From Pleurocapsa sp. MO_226.B13 (GTDB lineage Bacteria > Cyanobacteriota > Cyanobacteriia > Cyanobacteriales > Xenococcaceae), in contig JASJEI010000398.1 of assembly GCA_030064795.1 (NCBI GenBank), positions 1 through 5,072 of the forward strand: DNA of 5,072 nucleotides, read 5' to 3'. Position 1 is the stretch's first letter. The number at the start of each line of letters is the position of its first letter. The translations under genes were made by a program, and so were the position numbers. This document shows, one piece after another, positions 5,022 through 5,072 of the stretch. The notes below the pieces were generated by a model, which did no database searches, was not told where the DNA came from, and saw nothing but the letters and a program-made list of their open reading frames with translations.

Positions 5022-5072
5022 ATGATTCGCGATTGGCATTCGCGAATTTTTTCTCAAGCATTAGCTTTCAAT
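5022..5072 (+). CDS. Possible N-terminus of a divergent gene, cut by the window edge
   Basis: An open frame begins at ATG 5022 and runs through 17 codons to the end of the window, reading MIRDWHSRIFSQALAFN. It diverges from crtD across a 72-bp AT-rich spacer that contains TATAAA (4993-4998) as a possible -10 box, with no good -35. No Shine-Dalgarno sequence is present. Seventeen open codons could arise by chance, so this rests on plausible composition and on the divergent layout. I do not recognise the protein. If it is real, the hairpin at 5025-5047 lies inside its first codons. Confidence 0.35.
   Translation, partial: MIRDWHSRIFSQALAFN
5025..5052 (+). other. Hairpin with T tract (terminator-like or regulatory)
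   Basis: ATTCGCGA (5025-5032) and TCGCGAAT (5040-5047) are perfect 8-base inverted repeats around the loop TTGGCAT. They are followed on the plus strand by six T (5047-5052, overlapping the stem by one), which resembles an intrinsic terminator. No plus-strand gene ends nearby, so a true plus-strand terminator is hard to explain. Read on the minus strand the T run after the stem is poor (CATTTTG). It may instead be a regulatory palindrome upstream of crtD, whose -35 box is 12 bases away, or a chance structure in the start of a coding region. Confidence 0.4.

Overview
This window looks like chromosomal DNA from a cyanobacterium. The evidence is eight perfect HIP1 octamers (GCGATCGC) in 5 kb, several kinds of short tandem repeat between genes including heptanucleotide arrays, and a carotenoid desaturase that closely resembles the cyanobacterial CrtD group. 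The species cannot be named from this sequence.

Layout, left to right. Positions 1-129 hold a tandem array of a 22-bp unit that probably continues past the left edge. A compact palindrome-rich element follows at 131-185. A 508-codon minus-strand gene (204-1730) encodes a multi-spanning membrane protein with features of GT-C glycosyltransferases. A 209-bp divergent spacer leads to a plus-strand gene (1940-3193) for a membrane-anchored serine hydrolase of the class A beta-lactamase / DD-peptidase fold. It has a very basic N-terminal tail and lacks the usual deacylating glutamate. The convergent spacer (3194-3431) is almost entirely low-complexity: degenerate AGGAATG heptads that contain the hydrolase stop codon, a 9-bp G-rich repeat with a G-quadruplex pattern, then ten perfect TCCGAAC heptads ending one base before the stop of the next gene. 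That gene (minus strand, 3432-4949) is crtD, the C-3',4' desaturase of myxol (myxoxanthophyll) synthesis. An AT-rich divergent promoter region follows, with a hairpin at 5025-5047 and perhaps the first 17 codons of a plus-strand gene.

The three genes do not form an operon: their orientations are minus, plus, minus. Two act on cell-surface or membrane chemistry (a probable glycosyltransferase and a peptidoglycan-type serine hydrolase) and one makes a membrane carotenoid, but nothing in the sequence ties them into one pathway. I found no convincing new multi-gene system. The most unusual content is the repeat-filled convergent spacer, the atypical active site of the serine hydrolase, and the open frame that continues in register past the stop of the membrane protein gene through the 22-bp array.
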